A stretch of 64,000 bases of DNA from Xanthomonas sp. NCPPB 1128 (GCF_001043115.1 NZ_LFME01000001.1:1-64000); one strand, 5' to 3'. Shown: positions 45,050-55,411, numbered from the stretch's first letter. Numbers and translations are program-made. The notes: generated from the letters alone by a model not told the origin.

Positions 45050-48000
45050 ATGAATCTTCAGGTCAAGGTTGTCCCGCAAGGCGCCGATCCCGCACGTGCC
45101 AAGGCCCTGCCGCTGCCGGTGGACGGCGTGGTGAACCTCACCCAGGCCAGCCAGGTGGTGCTGGACGTGACGCCGGACAACGTCGCCGGCTACACGCGTG
45201 AGGGCGACGATCTGCTGGTGCGCATGAAGAACGGCGAGACGGTCCGCATCGCGCATTTCTTCGATGCCGCGTCGGAGCCGAGCCAGTTGTTCCTGACCCA
45301 GGACGAGCGTTTGGTGGCGGTGCAGTTCGCGAGCACCAGCGACGAGGGCGCGTTGCTGTCCAGCTATGTGCCGGCGGCGGGCGAGGCCGGGTTCGAATCC
45401 TTGACCGCGGCCGGTGCGGCCGGTGGACTGGCGGCGCCTTGGCTGATGGCGGGCGGCGTCGCACTCGGTGCGGGCGCGTTGGCCAGCATGGGCGGCGAGG
45501 ACGATCGCAACGAGATTGTGCAGCCGCAGCCGCAGCCGCAGCCGCCGGCACCAGCCGTGGCGAGCAATCTGCAGATTTCCCCGGACGGCACCCAGATCAC
45601 CGGCAACGCGCCGCCCGGCCACTGGGTCGGCATCGATGCCGATGGTGACGGACAGGTGGACACGGTGGTCATGGTCGGCACGGATGGCAGCTTCACGGCG
45701 ACGCTGCCGGCGCCAGTGGTCGATGGCCAAATGGTGTCGGTGGTGGTCACCAGCCCGGAGGGAGCCTCCAGCCCGCCGGCGATGGTGCAGGCGCCGGACG
45801 TCACCCCGCCCGGTGCGGCCGGCAACCTGCAGGTGTCGCCCGATGGCAGCACCCTCACCGGCACCGCGGAGGCGGGCGCAACCGTGGGCGTGGACACCAA
45901 TGGCGATGGGCTGCCGGACGTGACCGCCGTGGTCGACAGCGACGGCGCGTTCACCGTGCCTTTGCAGCCGCCGCTGACCAATGGCGAGACCGTCACCGTG
46001 GTGGTGACCGATACCGCCGGGAACACCGGCCCCGGCGCCAGCGTCAACGCGCCCGACACCACACCGCCGGCGGCGGCCGGCAATCTGCAGGTCTCGGCCG
46101 ATGGCGGCAGCCTCAGCGGGACCGCCGAGGCGGGCGCGACGGTGGGCGTGGATACCAACGGCGATGGCGTGCCCGATTTCACGGCGGTGGTCGGCAGCGA
46201 TGGCACCTTCACCGTGCCCTTGCAGCCGCCGCTGACCGATGGCGAGACGCTGACCGTGGTGGTGACCGATCCGGGCGGCAACACCAGTCCGCCAGCCAGC
46301 GTGCAGGCGCCGGATCTGCTGGCGGCGCCGGTCATCGACGCCAGCAACGGCAGTATCATCGCCGGCACCTCGGAAGCGGGCGCCACCATCACCCTGACCG
46401 ATGGCAACGGCGCGCCGATCGGGCAGACCATCGTCGATGCATCCGGCAACTGGAGCTTCACCCCGGCCACGCCGTTGCCAGATGGCACGGTGATCACGGC
46501 GGTGGCCAGCAACACGGCCGGCACGGTCAGTCCGCCGGCCACCACCACGGTGGACGCGGTGGCGCCGGCGGCGCCGGTGCTGCAGCCGAGCAACGGCAGT
46601 GAGATCAGCGGCACGGCCGAAGCCGAGGCGACGGTGACCGTCACCGACGGCAATGGCGCCGTGATCGGGCAGGCCGCGGTCGATGCGTCCGGCAACTGGA
46701 GCCTCGTTCCCGCCAGTCCGCTGCCCGACGGTACGCTCATCACCGCCGTCACCACCGACGCCGCCGGCAACGCCAGCCCGCCGGCGACGACCACCGTGGA
46801 TGCGCTGGCCCCGGCCGCGCCAGTCCTGCAGCCGAGCGATGGCAGCGCGATCGTCGGCACGGCGGAGGCCGGCGCGACCGTCACCGTCACCGACGGCAAC
46901 GGCACGGTGATCGGCCAGACCACCGCCGATGGCGCGGGCAACTGGAGCGTGACCCCGGGCGCGGCGTTGCCGGACGGCACGGTCGTGAGCGTTGTGGCCA
47001 CTGACGCGGCCGGCAACGTCAGCCCGCCCGCATCGCTCACCGTGGATGCGCTGGCACCGGCGGCGCCGGTGCTGCAGGCGAGCAACGGTACGGCGATCGT
47101 CGGGACCGCCGAAGCGGGTGCGACGGTGACGGTCACCGACGGCAACGGCACGCTGATCGGCCAGACCGTCGCCGACGGCGCGGGCAACTGGAGCGTGACC
47201 CCAGGCGCGGCGTTGCCCGACGGCACCGTCGTGAACGCTGTGGCCACCGACGCGGCCGGCAACGTCAGCCCGCCCGCATCGCTCACCGTGGATGCCCTGG
47301 CACCGGCGGCGCCAGTCCTGCAGCCGAGTAATGGCACGGCGATCGTTGGGACCGCAGAAGCGGGTGCGACGGTGACGGTGACCGACGGCAACGGCACGCT
47401 GATCGGGCAGACCACTGCCGATGGCACGGGCAACTGGAGCGTGACCCCGGGTGCCGCGTTGCCGGACGGCACCGTCATCAATGCCATCGCCACCGATGCG
47501 GCCGGCAATGCAAGCCCGCCAGCGTCCACCACGGTCGACGCGCTGGCACCGGCGGCACCGGTGTTGCAGCCGAGCAACGGTACGGTGATCGTCGGGACCG
47601 CGGAAGCAGGCGCGACGGTGACGGTGACGGATGGCAACGGCACGCTGATCGGGCAGACCACCGCCGATGGTGCAGGCAACTGGAGCGTGACCCCGGGCGC
47701 CCCGCTGCCGGACGGCACCGTGGTCAATGCCTTCGCGACCGACGCGGCCGGCAATGCCAGTCCGCCGGCCTCCACGACGGTCGATGCACTGGCACCGGCG
47801 GCGCCAGTGCTGCAGCCGAGCAATGGCACGGCGATCGTCGGGACCGCCGAGGCGGGGGCGACGGTCACCGTCACCGACGGCAATGGCACGCTGATCGGAC
47901 AAACCACTGCCGATGGCGCCGGCAACTGGAGCGTGACGCCAGGCGCCGCGCTGCCGGACGGCATGGTGGTCAACGCCGTCGCGACCGACGCGGCCGGCAA

Positions 48001-50242
48001 TGCCAGCCCGCCGGCCTCCACCACGGTGGACGCGCTGGCGCCGGCGGCGCCGGTGCTGCAGCCGAGCAACGGCACGGCCATCGTTGGCACTGCAGAAGCG
48101 GGCACGACGGTCACCGTCACCGATGGCAACGGCACGCTGATCGGCCAGGCCACCGCCGATGGCGCGGGCAACTGGAGCGTGACGCCGGGTACCGCATTGC
48201 CGAACGGCACGGTGGTGAACGCCGTGGCCACCGATGCGGCCGGCAATGCCAGCCCGCCGGCTTCCACCACGGTGGACGCGCTGGCACCGGCGGCGCCGGT
48301 ACTGCAGCCAAGCAATGGCACGGCCATCGTCGGCACCGCGGAAGCGGGTGCGACGGTGACGGTCACCGACGGCAACGGCACCCTGATCGGACAAACCACT
48401 GCCGATGGCGCCGGCAACTGGAGCGTGACGCCAGGCGCCGCGCTGCCGGACGGCACGGTGGTCAACGCCGTGGCCACCGATGCGGCCGGCAATGTCAGTC
48501 CGCCGGCGACCACCACGGTGGATGCGCTGGCACCGGCGGCACCGTTGGTCACGATCAGCCTGGATGGCAGCCTGCTCACCGGTACCGCCGAAGCCAACGC
48601 GCAACTGCGCGTGGTCGTGAACGGCGATACCGCCAACCCGCTGCTGGTCCAGGCCGATGGCAACGGCGCCTTCAGCCTGCCGCTGGTGCCGGCGCTGGTG
48701 ATCGGGCAGGCGTTGTCGGTGGTGGCGGTGGATGCCGCCGGCAACGTCAGCCCGCCCGCACTGCTCACCGCCCCGGACCTGTCGCCGCCGCTGCTCAGCG
48801 TGCCCGAGGCGGGCGATACCTGGATCAACGCTGCGGAAATCGGCGACGGCATCCAGGTGGTGGTGCAACTGCGGCCGAACATGCTGGTCGGGCAGGTGGT
48901 CACCGTGCACTTCGCCGGCCAGAACGGCTACGTGGTGGATGTCCCGCACACGCTCACCAGCGCCGACCTCGCGGCCGGCAATGTGATCGTATCGGTGCTG
49001 CCGCCCAGCGGCGGCGCCGCGTTGCCGCAGGGCGCAGCGACGGTCACCGCCGATCTCAACGGCGGCCCGGCCTCGTCCGCGGCCGGCTTCACCATCGACA
49101 CGATCCCGCCGGCCACGCCGGTGTTGTCGCTGGTCGGCAACCTGTTGACGATTTCCAGCGAGCCGGGCACCGCGTTGACCGTCAACGTCAACGTCGGCGG
49201 GGTGCAGGCCACGGCCACGCTGATCGCCGACAACAGCGGCCTGGCCTCGCTGGACCTGCTCACCGGCCTGGATATCGGCCTGAGCTGGTCGCAGTTGTTG
49301 AGCGCGCAGGTCTCGGTGGTCGGCGCCGATCCGGCCGGCAACACCAGTTCGGTCGCCTCGCTGGGCGTCGGCGCGAACATCGCGCAGCCGCTGACCCTGG
49401 GCGACTTCGGCCTGGACTTCGCGCTGCTGCCGGCCACCTTCGGCTTCAGCGGCACCACCGATCCCAACGCCAGCCTGGCGATCCGTGTGATCACGCCGGC
49501 GCTCAACGTCGAACTGCTGCCGATCCAGGCCGATGCCAACGGCGACTTCGCCTTGAACCTGCTCGCGCCCAACGTGTTGAGCCAGCTTGGGCTCACCGCC
49601 ACGGGCCTGCTCAACCTCGGCGCGCAGGTCGCCTTCGAAGTGGTCGCCACCGACACGCTCGGCAACGACAGTGCGCGCTATGGCATCAGCCTGTCCGGTA
49701 GTGGCGTGGCCCTGGGCATCGGCACGATCAGCGTGAACGGCACCGGCGGCATCGATATCCTGTCCGGTGCCGACGGCAGCAGCGAACGCATCCTCGCCGG
49801 TGACGGCAGCGACCTGATCTTCAACGTCGGCAGTGGCGATCAGGTGCTGGCCGGCAATGGCGACGACACCATCCAGATCACCGCGACCAACTTCGCCAGC
49901 ATCGACGGTGGCGCCGGGTTCGATACGGTGCTGTTCGCCAACGGCATCGACCTGGACTACAACGCGGCGGGCGTGGGCACGCTCTCCAACATCGAGCGCA
50001 TCGATCTGGGCAAGGGCGACTCGGGCAGCACCCTGACCCTGACCGCGTCGGAGGTGCTGGCGATCACCGACAGCAACGACACGCTGCAGATCACCGGCGA
50101 CAGCGCGGATGTGCTCAACATCGTCGGTGCCATCGACAGCGGCACCACCCAGGCGATCGACGGCATCAGCTACCACGTCTACAGCTTCGGCACCGCCACG
50201 TTGCTGGTGGAGGACAACACGCTCGCGGTGGTGACGGCCTGA
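45050..50242 (+). CDS. Giant Ig-repeat RTX adhesin secreted by type I system (BapA/LapA-like)
   Basis: The 1730-residue protein begins with a BapA-type prefix domain (about 1-105). A linker with di-alanine motifs PAAG (108-111) and TAAG (119-122), a hydrophobic Gly/Ala segment and a PQPQPQPP hinge follow. Then come Ig-like modules with DTNGDG, nine near-identical 82-residue Ig-like repeats (46324-48537), and other Ig-like units. The C-terminal T1SS domain has degenerate nonapeptides (AGDGSDLIF, AGNGDDTIQ, GGAGFDTVLF). Such proteins build biofilm on the cell surface. The start follows gaaaggag. The genes for its TolC, ABC and HlyD parts follow directly. Confidence 0.9.
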   Translation: MNLQVKVVPQGADPARAKALPLPVDGVVNLTQASQVVLDVTPDNVAGYTREGDDLLVRMKNGETVRIAHFFDAASEPSQLFLTQDERLVAVQFASTSDEGALLSSYVPAAGEAGFESLTAAGAAGGLAAPWLMAGGVALGAGALASMGGEDDRNEIVQPQPQPQPPAPAVASNLQISPDGTQITGNAPPGHWVGIDADGDGQVDTVVMVGTDGSFTATLPAPVVDGQMVSVVVTSPEGASSPPAMVQAPDVTPPGAAGNLQVSPDGSTLTGTAEAGATVGVDTNGDGLPDVTAVVDSDGAFTVPLQPPLTNGETVTVVVTDTAGNTGPGASVNAPDTTPPAAAGNLQVSADGGSLSGTAEAGATVGVDTNGDGVPDFTAVVGSDGTFTVPLQPPLTDGETLTVVVTDPGGNTSPPASVQAPDLLAAPVIDASNGSIIAGTSEAGATITLTDGNGAPIGQTIVDASGNWSFTPATPLPDGTVITAVASNTAGTVSPPATTTVDAVAPAAPVLQPSNGSEISGTAEAEATVTVTDGNGAVIGQAAVDASGNWSLVPASPLPDGTLITAVTTDAAGNASPPATTTVDALAPAAPVLQPSDGSAIVGTAEAGATVTVTDGNGTVIGQTTADGAGNWSVTPGAALPDGTVVSVVATDAAGNVSPPASLTVDALAPAAPVLQASNGTAIVGTAEAGATVTVTDGNGTLIGQTVADGAGNWSVTPGAALPDGTVVNAVATDAAGNVSPPASLTVDALAPAAPVLQPSNGTAIVGTAEAGATVTVTDGNGTLIGQTTADGTGNWSVTPGAALPDGTVINAIATDAAGNASPPASTTVDALAPAAPVLQPSNGTVIVGTAEAGATVTVTDGNGTLIGQTTADGAGNWSVTPGAPLPDGTVVNAFATDAAGNASPPASTTVDALAPAAPVLQPSNGTAIVGTAEAGATVTVTDGNGTLIGQTTADGAGNWSVTPGAALPDGMVVNAVATDAAGNASPPASTTVDALAPAAPVLQPSNGTAIVGTAEAGTTVTVTDGNGTLIGQATADGAGNWSVTPGTALPNGTVVNAVATDAAGNASPPASTTVDALAPAAPVLQPSNGTAIVGTAEAGATVTVTDGNGTLIGQTTADGAGNWSVTPGAALPDGTVVNAVATDAAGNVSPPATTTVDALAPAAPLVTISLDGSLLTGTAEANAQLRVVVNGDTANPLLVQADGNGAFSLPLVPALVIGQALSVVAVDAAGNVSPPALLTAPDLSPPLLSVPEAGDTWINAAEIGDGIQVVVQLRPNMLVGQVVTVHFAGQNGYVVDVPHTLTSADLAAGNVIVSVLPPSGGAALPQGAATVTADLNGGPASSAAGFTIDTIPPATPVLSLVGNLLTISSEPGTALTVNVNVGGVQATATLIADNSGLASLDLLTGLDIGLSWSQLLSAQVSVVGADPAGNTSSVASLGVGANIAQPLTLGDFGLDFALLPATFGFSGTTDPNASLAIRVITPALNVELLPIQADANGDFALNLLAPNVLSQLGLTATGLLNLGAQVAFEVVATDTLGNDSARYGISLSGSGVALGIGTISVNGTGGIDILSGADGSSERILAGDGSDLIFNVGSGDQVLAGNGDDTIQITATNFASIDGGAGFDTVLFANGIDLDYNAAGVGTLSNIERIDLGKGDSGSTLTLTASEVLAITDSNDTLQITGDSADVLNIVGAIDSGTTQAIDGISYHVYSFGTATLLVEDNTLAVVTA
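46324..48537 (+). repeat. Nine 246-bp coding tandem repeats in the adhesin gene
   Basis: The period is 246 bp (82 codons), seen from the regular recurrence of the GNWS codons near 46448, 46694, 46940, 47186, 47432, 47678, 47924, 48170 and 48416. Copies at 47891 and 48383 share a long identical stretch, which signals recent recombination or gene conversion. Copy number is likely to differ between strains. Confidence 0.93.
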
Positions 50243-51516
50243 TGGCGGAGTCCTGCACGCACGGCCGGCGCATGCGCCGGCGACGCCGGATGGTGATCGT
50301 CGGCACCTGGCTGCTGCTGGCGTTGTCGCCCGGCACCTGGGCCATGTCGCTGACCCAGGCGGTGCAGCAGGGGTTGAGCAGCGAGCCGCAGCTGCGCGCG
50401 GCGATGGCCGAGGCGGCACGCGCGGCCACCGACGTGCGCATCGCGCGCAGCGGCTACTACCCGGCGTTGTCGGTGGGCGCCGGACCCAAGGCGATGGATC
50501 CGAGCGAAGTGGTCTACGACGTCAGTCTCTCGCAGATGCTGTACGACTGGGGGCGGGTGTCGAGCCGGGTGGCGGCGGCGCGCGCGCGACAGCATGGAGA
50601 GGACGCGGCGGTGGAGGTCGCCGCCGACGATGCCGCGCTGGCGATCGTGGACGTGTATCTGGATGTGCTGCTGGCGCAGCGGCGATTGCAGGCGGTGCAG
50701 GAGCACCTGCAACGCGTGCAGGCCATCGCCGAACTCAGCGAAGCGCGCAGCGGCGGCTACGCCGATCGCAGCGAACTGGAACGCACGCGCCTGGAACTGG
50801 CGCGCGGCCAGGACCAGTTGGCGTCCGAGCAGGGCACGCTGCAGGAGGTGCGGAACCAGTTCCGTCTGCTGGTCGGCACCGAGGCCGAGGATCTGCTCGA
50901 ACCGGAACTGCCGGAGCTGCCGCAACTGGCACCGGCGCAGTTGCCGCGCACGGTGGACGCCTCGCCGCTGCTGCGCAAGGCCAACGAGCAAGTCCGTGCC
51001 GCCGAGGCGGAGGTGCGCGAGGCACGCGCGGCGTTGAAACCGCAATTGAATCTGGAAGCCGGGGCGCTGCGTCGCGACGTCGGTGGGCGCCTGCAGAACG
51101 ATTCGACGATTTCGTTGCGCCTGAGCATGGACGTGTTCCAGGGGATGTCCACGTTCCTGCGCCCGCAGGCCGCGCCGCCGCGGCTGGAAGCGGCGCAGTG
51201 GAACCTGGATGCCGCACGCCGCGAGGTCCTTCGGATGGTGCAGACCCTGGCCGATGCCGGCGAGGCGCTGCACGGACGCGAGCAGGCGCTGCTGCAACAG
51301 GCGCAGCAGGCGGTGGAGGTGGCCGAGCTGTACCGCGAACAGTTGAGCGTGGGCCGGCGCGAGGTGATCGAACTGCTCAACGTGCAGCGCGAGCGCCTGG
51401 AGGCCGAACGGCAGTTGATCGCGCTGCGGATCGAGCGCAAGCGCCTGCGCTACCGCGCCGCGGCGCAGGTGGGCGCGTTGCGGGCCATGTTTCGGGAGGG
51501 GGCGCATGCAGGCTGA
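50242..51516 (+). CDS. TolC-family outer-membrane channel of the adhesin secretion system
   Basis: The 424-residue protein has a signal sequence after a basic N-terminus (to about LSPGTWA) and the two TolC halves: SLTQAVQQGLSSEPQLRAAMAEA and the repeated helical hairpins, with AYG-like QMLYDWGR. It forms the outer-membrane exit duct of type I secretion. The ATG at 50242 overlaps the adhesin stop by one base (TGATG), so the two are coupled. Confidence 0.92.
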   Translation: MAESCTHGRRMRRRRRMVIVGTWLLLALSPGTWAMSLTQAVQQGLSSEPQLRAAMAEAARAATDVRIARSGYYPALSVGAGPKAMDPSEVVYDVSLSQMLYDWGRVSSRVAAARARQHGEDAAVEVAADDAALAIVDVYLDVLLAQRRLQAVQEHLQRVQAIAELSEARSGGYADRSELERTRLELARGQDQLASEQGTLQEVRNQFRLLVGTEAEDLLEPELPELPQLAPAQLPRTVDASPLLRKANEQVRAAEAEVREARAALKPQLNLEAGALRRDVGGRLQNDSTISLRLSMDVFQGMSTFLRPQAAPPRLEAAQWNLDAARREVLRMVQTLADAGEALHGREQALLQQAQQAVEVAELYREQLSVGRREVIELLNVQRERLEAERQLIALRIERKRLRYRAAAQVGALRAMFREGAHAG

Positions 51517-53677
51517 CGGCGATTCGGTGGTGTCCATCGGGGCGCCGCACGCGGCCGCGGCGGTGGACGGGTTGCGGCCCGGATTGGTGTTGTTGTGCCA
51601 ACGCCTGGGACGGCCATTGACCGATGCCGAACTGGTGGACGGCATTGCGTTGGAGCAGGGACGGCTGCCGCTGCATCTGGTCCCCCGCGCCTTGCGCCGG
51701 GCCGATCTCAATGCTGACGTGCTGGACTACCCGCTGTCTGGCATGGACGGCTATCTGCTGCCGGCGCTGCTGTTGCTGCACGATGGCCGCACCTTGCTGC
51801 TGGAGGCGATCGCGTCGGAGCAGGCGCGGGTGCTGCTGCCGCATGCCAGCGGTGGCGAGCAGGCCATGCCGCTGTCCGAACTGGAGCGGCTGTATAGCGG
51901 CTCTGCCGTGTTCGCCAAACCGCGTTTTCGCGACGATGGACGCATCGGCGGCTACGCCGGCAGTGGCTCGGAACACTGGTTCTACGGTCCGCTGAAGAAA
52001 CTGTGGCGCTCCTACGCCGAAGTGGCGACGGCGGCGATGGTCGCCAACCTGCTGGCGATCGCCACGGCCCTGTTCGCGATGCAGGTGTACGACCGCGTGG
52101 TGCCCAACGCGGCCTTCGACACCTTGTGGATCCTGGCCAGCGGCGTGGTCCTGGCGATCGTGCTGGAAGGCGTGTTGCGCACCCTGCGCGGGCAGTTGCT
52201 GGCGGTGCTGGGCAAACGCCTGGACCTGCAGTTGTCCACGCTGCTGTTCTCGCGCGTGCTGGCCATGCGCATGGCGGCCAAGCCGGGGTCGATGGGCGCG
52301 TTCAGCACCCAGGTGCGCGAGTTCGAGTCGGTGCGCGAGTTCTACACCACTTCCAGCGCGGCGCTGATCAGCGACCTGCCGTTCGTGGCGATCTTCCTGG
52401 CCATCATCGCCCTGATCGGCGGCCACGTGGTGTGGGTGCCGCTGGTCGCCTGCGTGCTGATGGTGCTGCCCGGGCTGCTGGCGCAGCGTCTGCTCGGCGA
52501 TCTGTCGCGGCAGAACCTGCGCGAGGGCGCGATGAAGAACGGCCTGTTGCTGGAGGCGTTCGAACATCTGGAGTCGATCAAGGCCGCGCGCGCGGAGGGC
52601 CGCTGCCAGGGCATGTGGGAAGGCCTGACCGCGCAACTGGCGGCCTCGGCGATGAAGACCCATTCGCTGACCACCGCGCTCAGCTACGCCGCCTCGGTGG
52701 TGCAGCAACTGGCCTACGTCGGCGTGGTGGTGTTCGGCGTCTATCGCATCCAGCAGGGGCAGATGACCGTCGGCGCGCTGGTGGCCTGCTCGCTGCTGGC
52801 CGCACGCGCAATCGCGCCGCTGGGGCAGGCGGCCGCAGTGCTCGGGCGCTGGCAGCACACCCGCGTGGCGATGGAAGGCCTGGACCAGTTGCTGGGTGCG
52901 GCGCAGGAGCGCCCACCCGGCAAGCGCTTCGTGCACAAGCTGCGGCTGCAGGGCGACTACCGGTTGGACGCGGTGACGCTGCGCCATGGCGAGCAACCGC
53001 CGGCGCTGGACGTGCAGGCACTGCGGATCGGTGCCGGCGAGCGCGTGGCCCTGCTCGGCGGCAACGGCGCCGGCAAGTCCACCCTGTTGCGGCTGCTGGC
53101 CGGCCTGCTCGATGCGCAATCGGGCCGGCTGCTGCTCGATGACGTGGCGATCGCGCAGATCGACCCGGCCGACCGCATGCGCAACATCGGCTACCTGCCG
53201 CAGGACGTGGCACTGTTCCACGGCAGCCTGCGCGACAACCTCAACCTGCACGGCGCGGCGCTGGGCGACGAGGAACTGTACGCGGCGCTGGACGGGGTGG
53301 GGCTGGGCACGTTCGTGCGCGCGCATCCGTTCGGCCTGGACCTGCCGATCCAGGGCAACACCAGTCTTTCCGGCGGACAGCGGCAGGCGCTTGGCCTGGC
53401 GCGGTTGCTGCTGCAGGACCCCAGCGTAGTGCTGCTCGACGAACCCACCGCGGCCTTCGACCAGCATAGCGAGCAACTGGTCATCGCCTACCTGCAGCGC
53501 TGGCTCGGCACGCGCACGCTGGTGCTGAGCACGCACAAGCGCAGCATGCTCGAACTGACCCAGCGCGCGGTGGTATTGCGGCAGGGGCGGGTGGTGGTGG
53601 ACGGGCCGGTGGAGCAGGTACTGCAGGGCAACCGGGTCCAGGCGCCGGCAACGGCATTGGCGGGCGGCCATGGCTGA
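51506..53677 (+). CDS. Type I secretion ABC transporter (LapB-like)
   Basis: The 723-residue exporter has an N-terminal C39-like domain without the catalytic Cys-His pair, so it docks substrate without cleaving it. A six-helix membrane domain (about 165-440) and an ATPase domain (LLGGNGAGKST, LSGGQRQALGL, VVLLDEPT) follow. The start at 51506 has a strong ggaggggg site and overlaps the TolC gene by 11 bases. Confidence 0.93.
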   Translation: MQADGDSVVSIGAPHAAAAVDGLRPGLVLLCQRLGRPLTDAELVDGIALEQGRLPLHLVPRALRRADLNADVLDYPLSGMDGYLLPALLLLHDGRTLLLEAIASEQARVLLPHASGGEQAMPLSELERLYSGSAVFAKPRFRDDGRIGGYAGSGSEHWFYGPLKKLWRSYAEVATAAMVANLLAIATALFAMQVYDRVVPNAAFDTLWILASGVVLAIVLEGVLRTLRGQLLAVLGKRLDLQLSTLLFSRVLAMRMAAKPGSMGAFSTQVREFESVREFYTTSSAALISDLPFVAIFLAIIALIGGHVVWVPLVACVLMVLPGLLAQRLLGDLSRQNLREGAMKNGLLLEAFEHLESIKAARAEGRCQGMWEGLTAQLAASAMKTHSLTTALSYAASVVQQLAYVGVVVFGVYRIQQGQMTVGALVACSLLAARAIAPLGQAAAVLGRWQHTRVAMEGLDQLLGAAQERPPGKRFVHKLRLQGDYRLDAVTLRHGEQPPALDVQALRIGAGERVALLGGNGAGKSTLLRLLAGLLDAQSGRLLLDDVAIAQIDPADRMRNIGYLPQDVALFHGSLRDNLNLHGAALGDEELYAALDGVGLGTFVRAHPFGLDLPIQGNTSLSGGQRQALGLARLLLQDPSVVLLDEPTAAFDQHSEQLVIAYLQRWLGTRTLVLSTHKRSMLELTQRAVVLRQGRVVVDGPVEQVLQGNRVQAPATALAGGHG

Positions 53678-54854
53678 GCGCAGCTCGATCGCACTGCGGC
53701 GGCGCCTGTCCGATCCGCTGCTGGCCTCCACCCATCCGCTGTATCGGCCCTTATTGTGGACCGTGCTGGCCACGGTGGCCATCTTCCTGGGATGGGCGGC
53801 CTGGGCCGAACTGGACGAAGTCACCCGCGGCGACGGCCGCGTGGTGCCCTACAGCCGCATGCAGAAGATCCAGAGCCTGGAAGGCGGGATCCTGGATCGC
53901 TTGCTGGTGCAGGAGGGCGAACTGGTCAAGCCGGGACAGCCGCTGGTGCGGCTGGAGCGCACCCACTTCCTGTCCAACTACCAGGAGTCGGTCAACCAGG
54001 AGCAGGTGCTGCATGCGGCGATCGCGCGACTGGAAGCCGAAGTGCTGGGCAAGCCCAGCATCGCGTTTCCGGCGCAGGTCGCCGACAACCAGGCCTTGCA
54101 GCGTTCCGAGCGCGACCTGTTCGAGTCGCGCCGCAGCAAGCTGGCCGAAGGCAGCCAGGCGATCCAGCGGCAGATCCGCCTGGCCCAGGACCAGTTGAAC
54201 ATCGTGCGGCCGCTGGTGGCCCGCGGCGCGGTCAGCCAGGTCGAAGCGCTCAAGCTCAGCCAGGACATCGCCACCTTGCAGGGCCGCCTCGGCGAGTTGC
54301 GCAACACCTATTTCCAGGAGGCCTACACCGAACTGGCGCAGCGCAAGGCCGACCTGAGCGCACTGGAGCCGATCGTGCGCCAGCGCCACGACCAGTTGCG
54401 CCGGACCGAGATCCTGTCGCCGGTGCGTGGGCGGGTGAATACCGTGCTGATCAATACCCGCGGCGGCGTGATCCCGCCGGGCGAACCGATCATGGAGATC
54501 ATTCCGGTGGAGGAGCGGTTGTTGGTGGAGGCCAGGATCAAGCCGCGCGACGTGGCCTTCCTGGTGCCGGGCATGAACGCGCGTGTCAAGATCACTGCCT
54601 ACGACTACACCATCTACGGCGAGCTCAGCGGCACGGTCGAGCAGATCAGCGCCGACACCATCGAGGAGCAGACGCCGCAAGGCAAGGAATCGTTCTACCA
54701 AGTGCTGATCCGGACCGACGGCAGTCAGTTGCAGCGCGGCGGCGAAGCGCTGCCGATCATCCCCGGCATGGTCGCCGAGGTCGATATCCTCACTGGCAAA
54801 CGCAGCGTGCTCAACTACCTGCTGCGGCCGCTGCTGAAGGCGCGGCTGCGCTGA
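53670..54854 (+). CDS. HlyD-family membrane fusion protein (LapC-like)
   Basis: The 394-residue adaptor has one N-terminal helix (about 28-48), lipoyl halves (KIQSLEGGILDRLLVQEGELVKPGQPLVRLE and RRTEILSPVRGRVNTVLINTRGG), and a coiled-coil hairpin of medium length. It ties the ABC transporter to the TolC channel. It overlaps the ABC gene by eight bases and ends the adhesin operon. Confidence 0.93.
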   Translation: MAERSSIALRRRLSDPLLASTHPLYRPLLWTVLATVAIFLGWAAWAELDEVTRGDGRVVPYSRMQKIQSLEGGILDRLLVQEGELVKPGQPLVRLERTHFLSNYQESVNQEQVLHAAIARLEAEVLGKPSIAFPAQVADNQALQRSERDLFESRRSKLAEGSQAIQRQIRLAQDQLNIVRPLVARGAVSQVEALKLSQDIATLQGRLGELRNTYFQEAYTELAQRKADLSALEPIVRQRHDQLRRTEILSPVRGRVNTVLINTRGGVIPPGEPIMEIIPVEERLLVEARIKPRDVAFLVPGMNARVKITAYDYTIYGELSGTVEQISADTIEEQTPQGKESFYQVLIRTDGSQLQRGGEALPIIPGMVAEVDILTGKRSVLNYLLRPLLKARLR

Positions 54855-54876
54855 GCGCGGCCGCGGTCGGCACAGG

Positions 54877-55194
54877 TCAGCTGCGCGATTCCACCAGCGA
54901 GAGCGTGCAGACTTCGCCCGGGGCGGATTGCGCGTACTCCAGGCGCGAAAGCTTCTTGCCCGCGGTCTGTGCAGCCAGGATGTTTGCATAGGCAGCTTTG
55001 CCGAAATCGTCGCTGAGACTGAAATAGATGATGTCGAACTTGCAGCTGACCGACAGCGCGTCCTTGAGGCTGAAGTAGACGGTGCTGCCTTGAACGCCGA
55101 TCCGATCCACCAGCTTGTCGGTCTCGGTCACCGCGGCCGCTGGCGCGCAGTAAAAAGCGATCAGTGAGAGGCAGAGTGCCGCGCGCAGTTTCAT
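54877..55194 (-). CDS. Small exported protein of unknown function
   Basis: The 105-residue protein has a signal peptide (MKLRAALCLSLIAFYCAPAAA) and two cysteines in the mature part (SCKFD and EVCTLS), suggesting a disulfide in the periplasm. No family was recognised. The start at 55194 is the only one giving a signal sequence; the upstream frame crosses the tRNA gene. It is convergent with the adhesin operon, and nothing nearby suggests its role. Confidence 0.65.
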   Translation of the reverse strand: MKLRAALCLSLIAFYCAPAAAVTETDKLVDRIGVQGSTVYFSLKDALSVSCKFDIIYFSLSDDFGKAAYANILAAQTAGKKLSRLEYAQSAPGEVCTLSLVESRS

Positions 55195-55411
55195 GGTGTC
55201 TTGTGTCCGTTTGTCCGAGTCGTGAGCGTCGAAACGGACATGCCCGCGGCCTCGGCTCGGCACGTCGCCGAAGACGGAGGTCGTGATGAATGCGCCGGTT
55301 CCCCGTGGCCATTGTGGCGAGACGCCAGGCCCGGTCGTCAAGGTCTGCTGCCCAAGAGGGGGCGGCGAGCGGCGGTTGCCGCGTCGCGTGGCCGGTGCCG
55401 GATCGCAGGCA

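Noticed and set aside
45481-45560. Transmembrane anchor in the adhesin N-terminus
   Set aside because: The segment is Gly/Ala-rich and only weakly hydrophobic. It more likely belongs to the linker than to a true membrane span.
44852-50419. A minus-strand open frame of about 1850 codons opposite the adhesin
   Set aside because: It follows the repetitive adhesin gene in antisense and shows only low-complexity His/Arg/Gly-rich sequence. The plus strand has the signal, domains and operon context.
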